From the NCBI GenBank assembly GCA_051884915.1, contig JBJEWF010000080.1, positions 1 to 64,000 on the forward strand: DNA of 64,000 nt, read 5' to 3'. Position numbers and translations under genes: made by a program. This DNA is from RUG572 sp051884915. GTDB taxonomy: Bacteria; Verrucomicrobiota; Kiritimatiellia; RFP12; UBA1067. The notes under the pieces were generated by a model. That model was not told where the DNA came from and did no database searches. It saw only the letters and a list, made by a program, of their open reading frames with translations. Numbering within the stretch: the first letter of the stretch is position 1; each line of letters begins with the position of its first letter. This document shows, piece after piece, positions 50,467 through 60,600 of this stretch.

Positions 50467-53400
50467 CTAGCGGCGCGGCGCCTCGGCCTCGCCCCGCAGG
50501 CGCTCGCGGATGCGCTGGAAGACGCTGTAAAGCGCGGGCACGAACACGATTCCGACCAGCGTCGCCATCAGCATGCCGGAAAACGTCGTGATGCCGATCG
50601 CCTTCTGGGCGCCCGCGCCGGCGCCGGAGGCGCGGACCAGCGGGAAGACGCCGAACAGGAAGCTCCAGGCCGTCATCATCACCGCGCGATAGCGCAGGCT
50701 GGCGCCGTTGATGGCGGCCTCGCGAACGGGGACGCCCCGGGCGCGCTCCTGCTTGGAGAACTCGACCATCAGAATGGCGTTCTTCGCCGCCAGCCCGATG
50801 AGCATGACAAGGCCCAGCTGCGCATAGACGCTCATTTCGGTGTCCGTCAGGAACAGGCCGAGCAGTCCGCCGCAAACGGCGAACACGACCGACAGCATGA
50901 CCGAAACCGGAATCGACCAGCTTTCATACTGGGCCACCAGGAACAGATAGGCGAAAAACACGGCCAGGCCCATCAGCCAGACGATCTGCCCCTGGTTCTC
51001 CTTCTCCTGAAGCGCCATGCCGTTGTATTCGAGATGGCATTCCGGCGGCAGTTTCATGCTCTCGGCAAAATTGAGGACCTCCAGATTCGTCATGCCGGGC
51101 GGCGTCTGGATGTTGATCCAGGCCCCCTGCATCTTGTTGAACCGCTTGATTTCGCGCGGGCCGACCGAATAGCGGATCTTGCCGATGGCGGAAAGCGGCA
51201 CCATGGCGCCGTTGGATCCCGGGAAGCGAATTTCCATCACCTCGTTCACCGTCGAGCGGTAGTCGGCCTGGCTCTGGATGATGACCTCGTAGCTGCCCCC
51301 CTTCATGTTGAAGTCGTTGACGTAGAACGAGGCCAGCTTGTTCTGCAGGGTCGAGAAAACCGTTTGCGCGGTCACGCCGAGCGATTCGGCCTTTTTCCGG
51401 TCCAGGTCGAGATAGAGCTGCGGCGTATTGGCATTGAACCCAACGGCGCAGCGTTCGGTCTTCAACTCGGATTTCATCGTCTGCTGGATGGTGTCCATCG
51501 TCGCCGCCAGCTGCTGCGAGGTGAAGTCGCCGACGCTGCAGACCCAGAAGCCGATGCCGCCCAGCGAACCGAGGCCGCGAATCGGCGGCGGCGTGAACAG
51601 CGAGATCTTCGCGGCGTAGATGTCCGCCGTGCGCTTCTCGATCTCGCCCATGATGCTCTCGATCGAGAGTTCGGGCGATTTGCGCAAGTCCCAGTGCTTC
51701 AGGCGGATCAGCGAGCCGCCGTAGTTCTCGCCCGTGCCGTTGACCGGCGAGGACCCCGTCGAGCTGGAGACCGAATCGACCCCCGGAATGCCGCGGATCC
51801 GTTCGTTGAACTGCTCGACCACCTCGATTGTCCGCTGCAGCGAAGCCCCTTCGGCCAGCTCGATGTTGGCGCGGATGTAGCCGCGGTCCTCCTTGGGCAG
51901 CAGCGCTTCCGGAACCCGGCCGCGCAGCCAGCACATGGCGGCAGCGACCGCGCCGAAGAGCAGCAGCGCGAGGACGCCATGGTCCACGAAGAAACGGACG
52001 AAGAGCAGATAGCTCCGGCGGCAGAACTCGATTGCGCCGTTGACCGGCCGGAAAACCGCCGGCGCCCGGTCCGCCGGCTTCTTCAGCAGAAGCGAGCACA
52101 AAACCGGCGAGAGGGTCAGCGCGACGAGGGTCGACAGACACAGCGCAATGCACATCGTGACGGCGAACTGGACGTACATCTTCCCGACCATCCCCCGGTA
52201 GAAGGCGAGCGGCAGGTAGCACGAGAGCGTCACGAGCGTGGTCGCGACGATTGCGCCGGTGATCTGCCGCATCGACTTGCCGGCCGCCGCGCGCGCCGAC
52301 AGCCCTTCCCGCGCCATCAGCGCCTGCGTGTTCTCCACCACGACAATGGCGTCGTCCACCAGCGAGCCGATGACGAGAATCAGCCCGAACATGGTCAGGA
52401 TGTTCAGCGTGAAGCCCATTGCCCGCAGGAACAGGAAGGCCCCCAGCAGCGAAATCGGAATGGCGATGGCCGGAACGAAGGTCGCCCGCCAGTCCTGGAG
52501 GAAGAGATACGTGATCAGGACGACGAGCAGCAGGGCTTCGACCAGCGTTTTCGCCGTCTCCTTCATGAAGACCTTGGTGAAGGCCGTCGAGTCGTCGGCG
52601 AGAACGCAGCGGACGCCGGACGGGAGACGGCCGATCCACTTCTCGACCTCCGCCTTGACGGAGTCGACCGTGGCGATGGCATTGGCCTCCGGCGCCTTGT
52701 AGACGTGCATGAAAATGGCCATGTCGTCGTTGAACTTGTTCGTCGAGGAATAGGTCTTCGCCCCCAATTCGACGCGCGCCACGTCCTTCAGGAGAACCTG
52801 CGCGCCGGTGTCCGGATTCGAGCGCACGACGATGTTCTCGAATTCCTCCTTCGTCTTGAGACGCCCCTTGACGTTGAGCTTGTAGCTGAGGTAGCGGTTG
52901 GAATATTCGCTGCCGATGGTCCCCGCGGCGGCCTGGACGTTCTGGGACTGGATGGCGGTCTTGACGTCGAAGATCGACACGCCCATGCCCGTCATGCGCA
53001 CGGGGTTGAGCCACACCCGCATCGCGTACTTGCGGTTGGACACCTCGACGAGCGAAACGCCGGGCAGGCGCTGGACGGCGTCCTTCACCTCGTTCTCGAC
53101 GAAGTTGCAGAGATCCATGATGGAGACCTGCCGCCCGTCCGTGAGAAACACGTACATGGCCATCCGGTCTTCCTGGCGCTTGTTGACGGTCAGCCCTTTC
53201 GCCAGGACCTCGCTGGGCAGCTTGGGCTCCGCCCGCTTGACGGCGTTCTGGAGGTTGACCAGATTCATGTTGGAATCCGTGCCGCTGCGGAACGTCACGT
53301 AGCAGGCGTACGAGCCGTTGTTGTTGCAGCTGGACGAGTAGTAGATCAGATCGTCGACGGCGTTGATCTGGTCCTCGATCGGAATGGCCACCGTCTCGGC

Positions 53401-53577
53401 GATCACCTCCGACGAGGCGCCCGGATAGCTGGCCGTCACGTAAATCGTCGTCGGCGCGATTTCCGGATACTCGGCCACGGGAATCGTCCGGAGGCACAGC
53501 CATCCGCAGAACGCCAGCAGGATGGAGAGGACGAACGCGACACGTGGACGGTCAATGAAAATCTGCGAAAAGGACAT
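50467..53577 (-). CDS. RND-family efflux permease (AcrB/HAE1-like)
   Basis: A 1036-residue inner-membrane pump of full family length, with twelve predicted helices and two large periplasmic loops. It starts SQIFIDRPRVAFVLSILLAF as HAE1 permeases do. GLILVIGSLVDDAIVVVEN in TM4 carries the paired Asp residues of the proton relay, and QLGLVMLIGLAAKNAILMVE lies in TM10. Such pumps expel drugs, bile acids or lipids in complex with a membrane fusion protein and a TolC-type channel, neither of which is encoded nearby. It starts immediately after the acyltransferase stop, so the two share a transcript. Confidence 0.93.
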   Translation of the reverse strand: MSFSQIFIDRPRVAFVLSILLAFCGWLCLRTIPVAEYPEIAPTTIYVTASYPGASSEVIAETVAIPIEDQINAVDDLIYYSSSCNNNGSYACYVTFRSGTDSNMNLVNLQNAVKRAEPKLPSEVLAKGLTVNKRQEDRMAMYVFLTDGRQVSIMDLCNFVENEVKDAVQRLPGVSLVEVSNRKYAMRVWLNPVRMTGMGVSIFDVKTAIQSQNVQAAAGTIGSEYSNRYLSYKLNVKGRLKTKEEFENIVVRSNPDTGAQVLLKDVARVELGAKTYSSTNKFNDDMAIFMHVYKAPEANAIATVDSVKAEVEKWIGRLPSGVRCVLADDSTAFTKVFMKETAKTLVEALLLVVLITYLFLQDWRATFVPAIAIPISLLGAFLFLRAMGFTLNILTMFGLILVIGSLVDDAIVVVENTQALMAREGLSARAAAGKSMRQITGAIVATTLVTLSCYLPLAFYRGMVGKMYVQFAVTMCIALCLSTLVALTLSPVLCSLLLKKPADRAPAVFRPVNGAIEFCRRSYLLFVRFFVDHGVLALLLFGAVAAAMCWLRGRVPEALLPKEDRGYIRANIELAEGASLQRTIEVVEQFNERIRGIPGVDSVSSSTGSSPVNGTGENYGGSLIRLKHWDLRKSPELSIESIMGEIEKRTADIYAAKISLFTPPPIRGLGSLGGIGFWVCSVGDFTSQQLAATMDTIQQTMKSELKTERCAVGFNANTPQLYLDLDRKKAESLGVTAQTVFSTLQNKLASFYVNDFNMKGGSYEVIIQSQADYRSTVNEVMEIRFPGSNGAMVPLSAIGKIRYSVGPREIKRFNKMQGAWINIQTPPGMTNLEVLNFAESMKLPPECHLEYNGMALQEKENQGQIVWLMGLAVFFAYLFLVAQYESWSIPVSVMLSVVFAVCGGLLGLFLTDTEMSVYAQLGLVMLIGLAAKNAILMVEFSKQERARGVPVREAAINGASLRYRAVMMTAWSFLFGVFPLVRASGAGAGAQKAIGITTFSGMLMATLVGIVFVPALYSVFQRIRERLRGEAEAPRR

Positions 53578-54396
53578 CTATTTCTCTCGCCACCGCCGAT
53601 GCATCCACAAATACTGCTCCGGATAGCGCCGGATGGCCTCGCCCAGACGGTCGTTGAGCACCTGCGTGCAGGCGGCCCTGTCGGCGTCGCGGGGGAACGA
53701 CACCGGTTCGCCGCCGACCAGACGGTAGCGGTAGGGGCCGATCCGGACGAACGACCCCACGACGATCGGACAGCCGGACCGCATCGCAAGGCGCGTCGCC
53801 GACGTGAACGTCTTGGCCGGGCGTCCCAGGAACGTCAGCGGCAGACCCCTGGACGCGTGCTGGTCGATCAGAATCGTCATGGCCGCGCGGTCGCCGAGCC
53901 ACTGGCGGATGACGTCGGGCGTGAAGCCGCGGTTCTTGTCGATGATCGTCACGGGGCCGCGGAAATGGTGCGTCTTCATCCAGCGCGCCACGAGCTTGTT
54001 GTTCATCACGCGGGCGACGGCGATCATCGGCCGCGCCAGCGACAGGAGGTTGGTCGCCGCTTCCCAGACGCCATGGTGCGAACTGACGATCAGAATGGGC
54101 TTGTCGGTCTCCTCCAGCAGCAGGCGGACGGCGGACGGCGCCCCTTCCGACACGTCAAGATGCGCGCGCCAATTGTCCTTCGTGATGACGTTCGGAACCC
54201 GCAGCGCCTCGCAGACGTGGCCCACCAGATGGCCGAAACTCGTGCGCGCGATCCGGTCGGCCTCCCCGGGATCGTCCGTGATCCCGGCCTTGAGGATGTT
54301 GTCGATCGCGAGTTTGCGCCGCTTCCGGAAAAAGGGATAGAGGAAACGGCCAACGGCGCTTCCCCAGTCGTACGCTTTGCGGTCCAGCAAGTTCAT
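53578..54396 (-). CDS. lysophospholipid/lipid A acyltransferase (LpxL/HtrB-like)
   Basis: A 272-residue acyltransferase. The HX4E catalytic motif is HHGVWE at 107-112 and the C-terminal block YPEQYLWMHRRWR is typical of lipid A late acyltransferases. The usual N-terminal membrane helix is weak; the protein begins directly with a soluble-looking helix. It would add acyl chains to lipid A or a related envelope lipid at the inner membrane, consistent with a Gram-negative envelope. No clear ribosome binding site precedes the ATG. It lies directly upstream of the RND permease, suggesting an envelope-lipid theme (inference). Confidence 0.85.
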   Translation of the reverse strand: MNLLDRKAYDWGSAVGRFLYPFFRKRRKLAIDNILKAGITDDPGEADRIARTSFGHLVGHVCEALRVPNVITKDNWRAHLDVSEGAPSAVRLLLEETDKPILIVSSHHGVWEAATNLLSLARPMIAVARVMNNKLVARWMKTHHFRGPVTIIDKNRGFTPDVIRQWLGDRAAMTILIDQHASRGLPLTFLGRPAKTFTSATRLAMRSGCPIVVGSFVRIGPYRYRLVGGEPVSFPRDADRAACTQVLNDRLGEAIRRYPEQYLWMHRRWREK

Positions 54397-54491
54397 ATCG
54401 AAACCCGAACGCGAACGGGCGGACGGACTCTTCCCGGCGAGATTCCGCCCCTCCCCGGCGACGCGCCCGCCCCGGCCGTCCCCCCGGCCGG

Positions 54492-55946
54492 TCAGCCGCG
54501 GAGGACCTTGTCGTAGTCGAGGCCGTAGCGCGCCAGTTCAAGACGCACGTCGTACTTGCCGCGCGAGAACGGCACCATCAGCTTGCGGGCCTCGGGACTG
54601 CAGGCGTCCTCCTTCTCCGCGCGCCACGCGACCGTCGCGCCGCCCTTCTTGCCGCGGCCGAGTTCCATGCACATCTGGCCCAGGCAGCAGGCCGTGGAGG
54701 AACGCTGCGCCGCCTCGGCGTTCGTGACCGTCAGGTCCGGATCGCCCGCGCGGATCGCCTCCAGCCAGTTGCGCCAGTGGTCGGCGGAGGTGCGCAGCCT
54801 GACGGCCGGGCTGGCGATCGGTTCGAGCAGACGGTTCTTCGAGGCCATCAGCGGCTGCATCTTGCCGTTCGACGGCACGTCGGGGTCGCTCGGCGTGACT
54901 TTCACGGTGCCGCGCATGCAGTAGAGCCACTCGCCCTTCTCGCCGATGAACTTCACGCCCATCGGGAACTTGTCGCACACGTGGACGTCGGTCCGGCCCC
55001 CGTTGTAGGAATAGTGGAGATCGTAGTGGGTGTGGACGTTCCAGAGCCTGCCGCCCGTCGTGTCCATCCAGCTGCACGTGCCCGAGACGCCGTCCGGACC
55101 CGAATCGTCCTTGCCGAGGCCCCACTGGGCGATGTCGATGTGGTGCGCGCCCCAGTTCGTGATCATGCCCCAGCCGTACGGCGCCATCTGGATCCAGCCC
55201 GGCCGGTCGCCGATTTTCCCGAGGTCCTGCTGGTGCACGCGCGTCCAGTTGTAGGGCGTGACGTCCGCGCCCGGCGTCGGCCCGAGCCACATGTCGTAGT
55301 TGAGGTTGGCGGGAACCGGCTCGACCTTCGAGCTGCCGCCCGACCGGTCGCAGCCGATGCCCACCTCGACGCGCCGGATCTCGCCGATGCGGCCGTTCGC
55401 CACGAGTTCGCACACGAGGTGGAACTGGGGCTTGCTGCGCTGCCAGGACCCGACCTGGACGACGCGATTGCGCATTTTGGCGAGATTGGCGATGATGCGG
55501 CCTTCCGTGATCGTCTGGGAGAACGGCTTCTGCAGCCAGATGTGCTTGCCGGCCGCGAGCGCCGCGCACGCGACGAGCGTGTGCCAGTGGTCGGGGATGC
55601 AGATCTCGACGGCGTCGATGGACGGGTCGGCCAGCAGGTCGTGGTAGTCGGCGTAGGGCTTGACCTGATAGCCCGGATCCTCCTTGTAGAGCTTCTTCAC
55701 GAAGTCGACGCCATGGGCCAGGCGATTCGAGTCGAGATCGCACACGGCGGTGATGCGGCAGAGGTCCTTGTGCCGGGCCGCGAGCGGCATGTCCATCGTC
55801 GTGGAAATGCGGCCGATGCCGATTACGCCGACGTTGACCTTTTCGTTGGCGGCGAACTTGCGGACGCCGCCGACGCAGCCGGAAAACACGAACGGGGCCG
55901 CGAAAGCCGCAGACGCGCCGAGAAAGTGACGACGGTTCATTTGCAT
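54492..55946 (-). CDS. Tat-exported Gfo/Idh/MocA oxidoreductase with QKP motif
   Basis: A 484-residue protein. The Tat signal is MNRRHFLGASAAFAAPFVFS, followed by a Cys (SGC) that could also be lipidated. The Rossmann segment is VGVIGIGRIS near 40. The conserved EKP is replaced by QKP (HIWLQKPFSQ), though the catalytic Lys is kept. The substrate domain includes GWGMITNWGAHHIDIAQWGLG. It is only distantly similar to the tandem pair at 13.5-16.4 kb. GGAG lies ten bases before the ATG at 55946; a second ATG at 55940 is possible. It appears to be monocistronic. Confidence 0.87.
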   Translation of the reverse strand: MQMNRRHFLGASAAFAAPFVFSGCVGGVRKFAANEKVNVGVIGIGRISTTMDMPLAARHKDLCRITAVCDLDSNRLAHGVDFVKKLYKEDPGYQVKPYADYHDLLADPSIDAVEICIPDHWHTLVACAALAAGKHIWLQKPFSQTITEGRIIANLAKMRNRVVQVGSWQRSKPQFHLVCELVANGRIGEIRRVEVGIGCDRSGGSSKVEPVPANLNYDMWLGPTPGADVTPYNWTRVHQQDLGKIGDRPGWIQMAPYGWGMITNWGAHHIDIAQWGLGKDDSGPDGVSGTCSWMDTTGGRLWNVHTHYDLHYSYNGGRTDVHVCDKFPMGVKFIGEKGEWLYCMRGTVKVTPSDPDVPSNGKMQPLMASKNRLLEPIASPAVRLRTSADHWRNWLEAIRAGDPDLTVTNAEAAQRSSTACCLGQMCMELGRGKKGGATVAWRAEKEDACSPEARKLMVPFSRGKYDVRLELARYGLDYDKVLRG

Positions 55947-55988
55947 GGAAACGGAACTCCTTGTGTCTGAAATTGAATCAACATTGCG

Positions 55989-56018
55989 ATTGTCTCAAAA
56001 ATCGGCGGACTTGTCCAA
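55989..56018 (-). promoter_or_regulatory. possible promoter of the 54-kb oxidoreductase gene
   Basis: On the minus strand TTGGAC (56018-56013) and GACAAT (55994-55989) are 18 bp apart, 42 bp upstream of the start codon. Both boxes deviate from consensus by two bases or less. Confidence 0.4.
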
Positions 56019-56030
56019 TGGAAACTGGCA

Positions 56031-57410
56031 TTACGGGTTGGCGCCGTAGAAGCAGAGTCCGCCGTAGGTCCAGTTCGGCCGGGGCATCCCGGGGAAATTC
56101 GCGCGGTCCATCGTCAGCAGGACAAAGCGGAACGGATAGCCCTCCGGCAGTTCCGCCACGCAGGGCCAGACGCGCCCGTTCGCGCACGTCCCGTCCCACG
56201 GCGGAAAGTCGAACGCGAGCCGGCCCTTCATCTTCAGGTCGGGATAGGAATAGACGTAGCAGGCCCTCTCGGCGCTTCCGGTGAAACAGTAGCGAACGCC
56301 ATCGATCCACGCAATCGTCGTTCCCGTCGAATCCTGTTCGACCGGCCCGGCGACGTTCACGAAAACGCCGTCCCAGGAGCGGGACTGGAGCAGCGACGCG
56401 CGGATTCCCCGCGGCGTGAATTCCGAGACGAACAGCGACCACCGCTTCGCCTTCCCGTCCCAGGTGGCGCAGGGATCTTCGTTCATCCCCTTGAGCCCCA
56501 GCGACTTCGCCCGCATGACGGAAAGGCCGTGCAGCGGGTTCGTCTCGCTCCAGACGGCGTTCACGCCGCCTTCGGCCCGCCGGCCCAGCTCGGCGGTTCC
56601 CGTGGAGAAGTTGCACGCGTAGCCCTTCCAGAACCCGTCCACGTCGTCGTAGAACAGGTGGCTCGCCAGATCGTTGCGCAGTTTGCCGTCGCCATAGTCG
56701 AACAGGACGATTCCCTCCAGCCGCACGTCGAAGAGCGAGGGATCGAAGCTCGCCACCCCCTGGCAGGCGCCGTAGGCCCGGGAGCTGAACGTGAAGAACG
56801 CGCGGCGGCCCTCCATGTACAGGCGGTTTTCGCGTCCCGTCGTCACGAAGCGGACGTCCGCCTGCCCGATTCCCGCCGTCAGCGACGCGGCAGCCGCCGT
56901 CACGTTGGTCGACACGCAGAACTTGACCGTCTGCAGATTCGTCTTGAGCGACGGCACGAAGCCCGCGGGAATCCGCGCGAGGTCCAGAAGCGCCGTCCGC
57001 CCCGCCTTCGTCGCCAGCACGGCCGGGCGCTGGTCGCCCGTCACCACGACGGACAGGTCGAACGGCACGGCGGGCAGGTCTTTCGTCGCCGCATCGACCG
57101 CCACGCGCATTTTCACGTCGCCCGCCGCCGTCGCGAAGGCGATCTCGGCCGGCAGCGACGTCACGCGCGCCATGTAGCGGGCGGCCGGCCAGAAGCCGCC
57201 GACGACGCGCAGGGCCGCATTGGTCAGCACGGGATACTGGACCGAAGCCGCGACCGCCGTCTCCGGCCTGTACGCGCAGAGCGTCAGTTCGTTGTCCAGC
57301 ACGAACCGCCGCGAGGCGAGACGGGCGAACGAGAGCGCGCAGGGATCGAGCGCGGCCAGCGCGGACAGCGTTCCGAACAGCGCGGCGAGGAAACTAGAAT
57401 GCCTTCTCAT
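56031..57410 (-). CDS. secreted protein, unknown family, possible beta-propeller
   Basis: A 459-residue exported protein with a signal peptide (~1-20, ending SALAAL). The second half shows repeated strand pairs like a GH43/GH32-type propeller: NEDPCATWDGKAKRWSLFVS, GTTIAWIDGVRYCFTGS and YVYSYPDLKMKGRLAFDF. No catalytic triad can be assigned, and the N-terminal 200 residues are unfamiliar. The start overlaps the end of the FmdB-like gene by 17 bp, and AAAGGCGAG lies upstream of the ATG inside that gene. A carbohydrate-related role is only a guess from fold impression and neighbours. Confidence 0.6.
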   Translation of the reverse strand: MRRHSSFLAALFGTLSALAALDPCALSFARLASRRFVLDNELTLCAYRPETAVAASVQYPVLTNAALRVVGGFWPAARYMARVTSLPAEIAFATAAGDVKMRVAVDAATKDLPAVPFDLSVVVTGDQRPAVLATKAGRTALLDLARIPAGFVPSLKTNLQTVKFCVSTNVTAAAASLTAGIGQADVRFVTTGRENRLYMEGRRAFFTFSSRAYGACQGVASFDPSLFDVRLEGIVLFDYGDGKLRNDLASHLFYDDVDGFWKGYACNFSTGTAELGRRAEGGVNAVWSETNPLHGLSVMRAKSLGLKGMNEDPCATWDGKAKRWSLFVSEFTPRGIRASLLQSRSWDGVFVNVAGPVEQDSTGTTIAWIDGVRYCFTGSAERACYVYSYPDLKMKGRLAFDFPPWDGTCANGRVWPCVAELPEGYPFRFVLLTMDRANFPGMPRPNWTYGGLCFYGANP

Positions 57411-57645
57411 ACTCGCCTTTCTGGACCTTCTTGAAGCAGGAGAAGCCGGCCCGTTTCGCCCGGTAGTGGAGGTCGCTCCGCGAATGGCCCAGCCCCGGCG
57501 CCTGGATGACGCGGACGATCGCCGCGCCGCAGGCGGGGCAGACGGCCAGCTTCGGGTCGTGGATCGACTGCATGATCTCGAAACCGGTCCGGCACTTCGG
57601 ACACGACTTGTCCGCGGCCTTCGCCTCATAGACGTATGTCGGCAT
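57394..57645 (-). CDS. FmdB-type zinc ribbon protein
   Basis: An 83-residue protein with the FmdB-family start MPTYVYEA and two CxxC pairs (CPKC at about 15-18 and CPAC at about 36-39) that would hold a zinc ion. The DPKLAVCPACG stretch is typical. The first pair is displaced by a few residues from the usual position. FmdB was named as a putative regulator of formamidase; most homologs are uncharacterised. GAGGAAATAGA precedes the ATG. It starts one base after the FAD oxidoreductase gene and overlaps the next gene, so all three are co-transcribed. Confidence 0.85.
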   Translation of the reverse strand: MPTYVYEAKAADKSCPKCRTGFEIMQSIHDPKLAVCPACGAAIVRVIQAPGLGHSRSDLHYRAKRAGFSCFKKVQKGEYEKAF

Positions 57646-57646
57646 T

Positions 57647-60600
57647 CTATTTCCTCCCCAGAACGAGTTTGGCGTGCCGGGCGAACGCGCCGCGCGGGTC
57701 CGCGGCGTACGCCTCCAGCGTCTTGCGGCCCAGGCCCTCGGGCGTGTCGCCCAGGCGGTACAGCGCGCGCGCGATGCAGATTTCGCGCAGCGAAAGCGTG
57801 CGCTCCCAGTCGCCCGCCGCGTTCTTGTAGCCGGGGATGCCCGGCGGTTCGGGCCCCATCGTCTGCCAGTGCCCGCCGATGCCCGGGCGTTTCAGCACCG
57901 CGGCCAGCGCCGGCGCGGCGGAGGCGTCGCCCAGTTCCTCAAGCGCCTTGGCGATCGCGCGGAAGTGGGAATATTCGCTCGTCTGCGTCAGCAGGTCCGC
58001 CTTGGCGATCAGCGCGGGGACGGCGGGGCGGTATTGGGCGTGGCCGAGCGCGATCGCATAGCTGTCCATCCAGCTCACGCTGCGGTTGAACTGCCCCATG
58101 CCCCGGTAGTTCCAGCCCTTGTCCCAGTCCGCCGCCTTGAATCTGGCGAGAACCTGTTCCGCGCCGTCCGGCCGCCCCAGCATCGCCAGCACGTGCGCAT
58201 AGATGAATTTCCCCTCGCCCTCGGCCGTCTGCCAGGCGGCCAGCAGGAGCGGCAGCGCGCGGGAGCGGTCCGTCATCAGCACCGGCAGCCCCCCGTATCC
58301 GTCGGCCAGATCCGCCGTCGCCTGCCGGAAGGCCGCGTCCGGCAGCGGGAACGAATCGGCCGTCGCCGTGTCCTCCTCCCGCAGGATCCCCTTCTCCACG
58401 AGGTGGCGCTGCAGGGCCTTGATGTCGACGTTCCGGACGGTCGTTCCGTTCTTCACCGCCAGGGCCGCCGCCGTGCCGGCCGCGTAGCCCTGGTTCTGGA
58501 TGTCGGGCTGCATGCGGAGAATCGGCATGGCGTCGCGGTGGGCGCTGATGCCAAGCCCCGTCACCAGCAGCCCATCCAGCGTCTTGGGCAGCAGGCAGCG
58601 GTACGGCAGGTTCACGTACATCGGCTGGTGGCCCGGATCCTGGATGAAGAACAGGTCGTCCCGCGTCTGGCCGTGCGAGTCGAAATTGGAGTAGGTCCGC
58701 GTGATCGTGTCGGGGTACGTGCGGCCGTTCACCACGTCCGGCGCGCCCATGTAGAACGCGCCGACCAGCCGGCGGCGTTCGCGGCTGTTCAGGACCTGCG
58801 CCTGGTCCCAGGTCCCTTCGGGGAGGCTCAGGCGCGAACGCAGCGCGAAGTAGAAGACGTCCGTCGCGTCCGTATCGTCCAGAAAGCCGATGTCGGAGTT
58901 GGCGTAGGCGACGCCCAGCGTGTTCTGCGCCTGGCCGACGCCCTGAAGGGAGAGTTCGTCGTCGGTGATGAACTCCGTGTCCTGCCCGGCCATCGCCGGC
59001 AGTTCCGCATTGCCCGTCGCGTCGATGGCATTCCGGCAGGTCACGAGGCCGCGCGTGCCGTCCTCCATCACGACGACCACGCCGACGACGCGCGCGCCGT
59101 CCGTCACGACGCCGTTGGCGAACGCGCCGAACCAGATTTCCGCGCCCGCCTGGCGCTGCTGCGAGCGGTACCATTCGCTCTTCGCCTGCGGAAAGACGCT
59201 GCCGAGCGCCCGCGTCCCCTCGTCGATCTCCCGCGTGAAGCCGATGCGGTTGCCGTACCAGTAGACGCCGATCAGCCCGTCCGTCTGGACGCCGCCCTCG
59301 ACGTAGAGATACTCGCAGACGATCGTCCGGGCGCCGTGGCGCGCCGCGGCGATGCCGGCGGGGCCGCCGCCCGTGCCGGCGCCGACCACCAGCGTGTCGC
59401 ACGAAGCGAGCACGGGCAGCGCGTCCGCCGCCGTGACGCGCCCCGTCGCGTTGACGGCCCAGGCCGCCAGTTCGCCCTGGTGCTCGCCCAGGATCCAGCC
59501 GCTCCGGAGCGCCGGGCCGCCGGCGGCCGTCTTTTCCGCCGCGGCCCGAGCCGTCCGGCCGGCCCGCGCGGCCGCGTCCCGGCCCACGCGCGTTCCCGTC
59601 TTGATCAGCGCGCCGGGCTTGAGGAAGCTCTCCCGCGCCGCGTCCGACAGGCCGGCGCGCGGGCCCAGCACGTAGACGCCCTCCGTTCCCCGGGGCTGCA
59701 GGCAGCGCAGGTCAAGCGCCGCGGCGCCCGGCCAGGTCCCGGCCGTCGCCCGGCATCTGAACACGTCCGGCGCCAGGCAGGTCAGGGAATTCGCGGCGTC
59801 CACCTGCGTCGCCGTGAACGTCCGGTCCCGCGCCAGCTGCTCCGCCGCCGCGAACGCGCGCGCCGAACCGTCCGCCATGGGGATCTTCACGTCGCACAGC
59901 CAGAACCGCGCGGCAATCACCGGCGGGAAATCCGGCTTCAGATGGTTCTTCACCGGCACGGCGAACGGTTCCGTCAGGGCGCGGGCGGAGACGCCTTCGC
60001 CCGTGGGCCGTTCGCCCGAGATGACAATGCGCTGGAACGCCCGCTCCCCGGCGGGGAACGGTTCCGCCTCGCCGCCGGCGAGCCGTGCCGCCGTCGCGCG
60101 GGGGGTCGCGTCGACCAGCACTTTCGCGCGGACGACCTGGCGGCCGCTGCGGTTCGCCATGACGACGCCGGCGAAGCGTCCGGCCGCGTCCGTCATCACG
60201 TCGCAGACGAGAGCGCCCGTCAGATACGGCACCTTCGCCGCGAGCAGCTGCCGGTCGAGCGTGCGCTTCACGAGAAACGGCGTCGTCCGGGAAGCCAGCG
60301 CCCTTCCGTCGCATTCGGCAAGGACGCGGATTTCCCCCAGCAGCTGCCGCGGATAGGTCTCCGCCTTCGCGCAGAACACCTTCACGTAGCGGCAGGAGGT
60401 CCGGACGGGAAGGAACAGGCGGCGGACGTCCGTCCCCGCCTCGGCAACGTCCGGCACGCCCTCGGCCGCGCGCCAGGTCGTGCCGTCGGCGCTCGTCGAG
60501 ACGGCCATCGACCGCGTCAGGTAGCCCTGCGCCGGCAGCCCCTTCAACGTCCCGTCCGCGCGCGGATGGACGCGGACGAACGAGTCCAGGCAGACCCCGG

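Noticed and set aside
51034..54516. Long plus-strand frame opposite the RND and acyltransferase genes
   Set aside because: Antisense shadow of two convincing proteins. It spans both genes without respecting their boundary.
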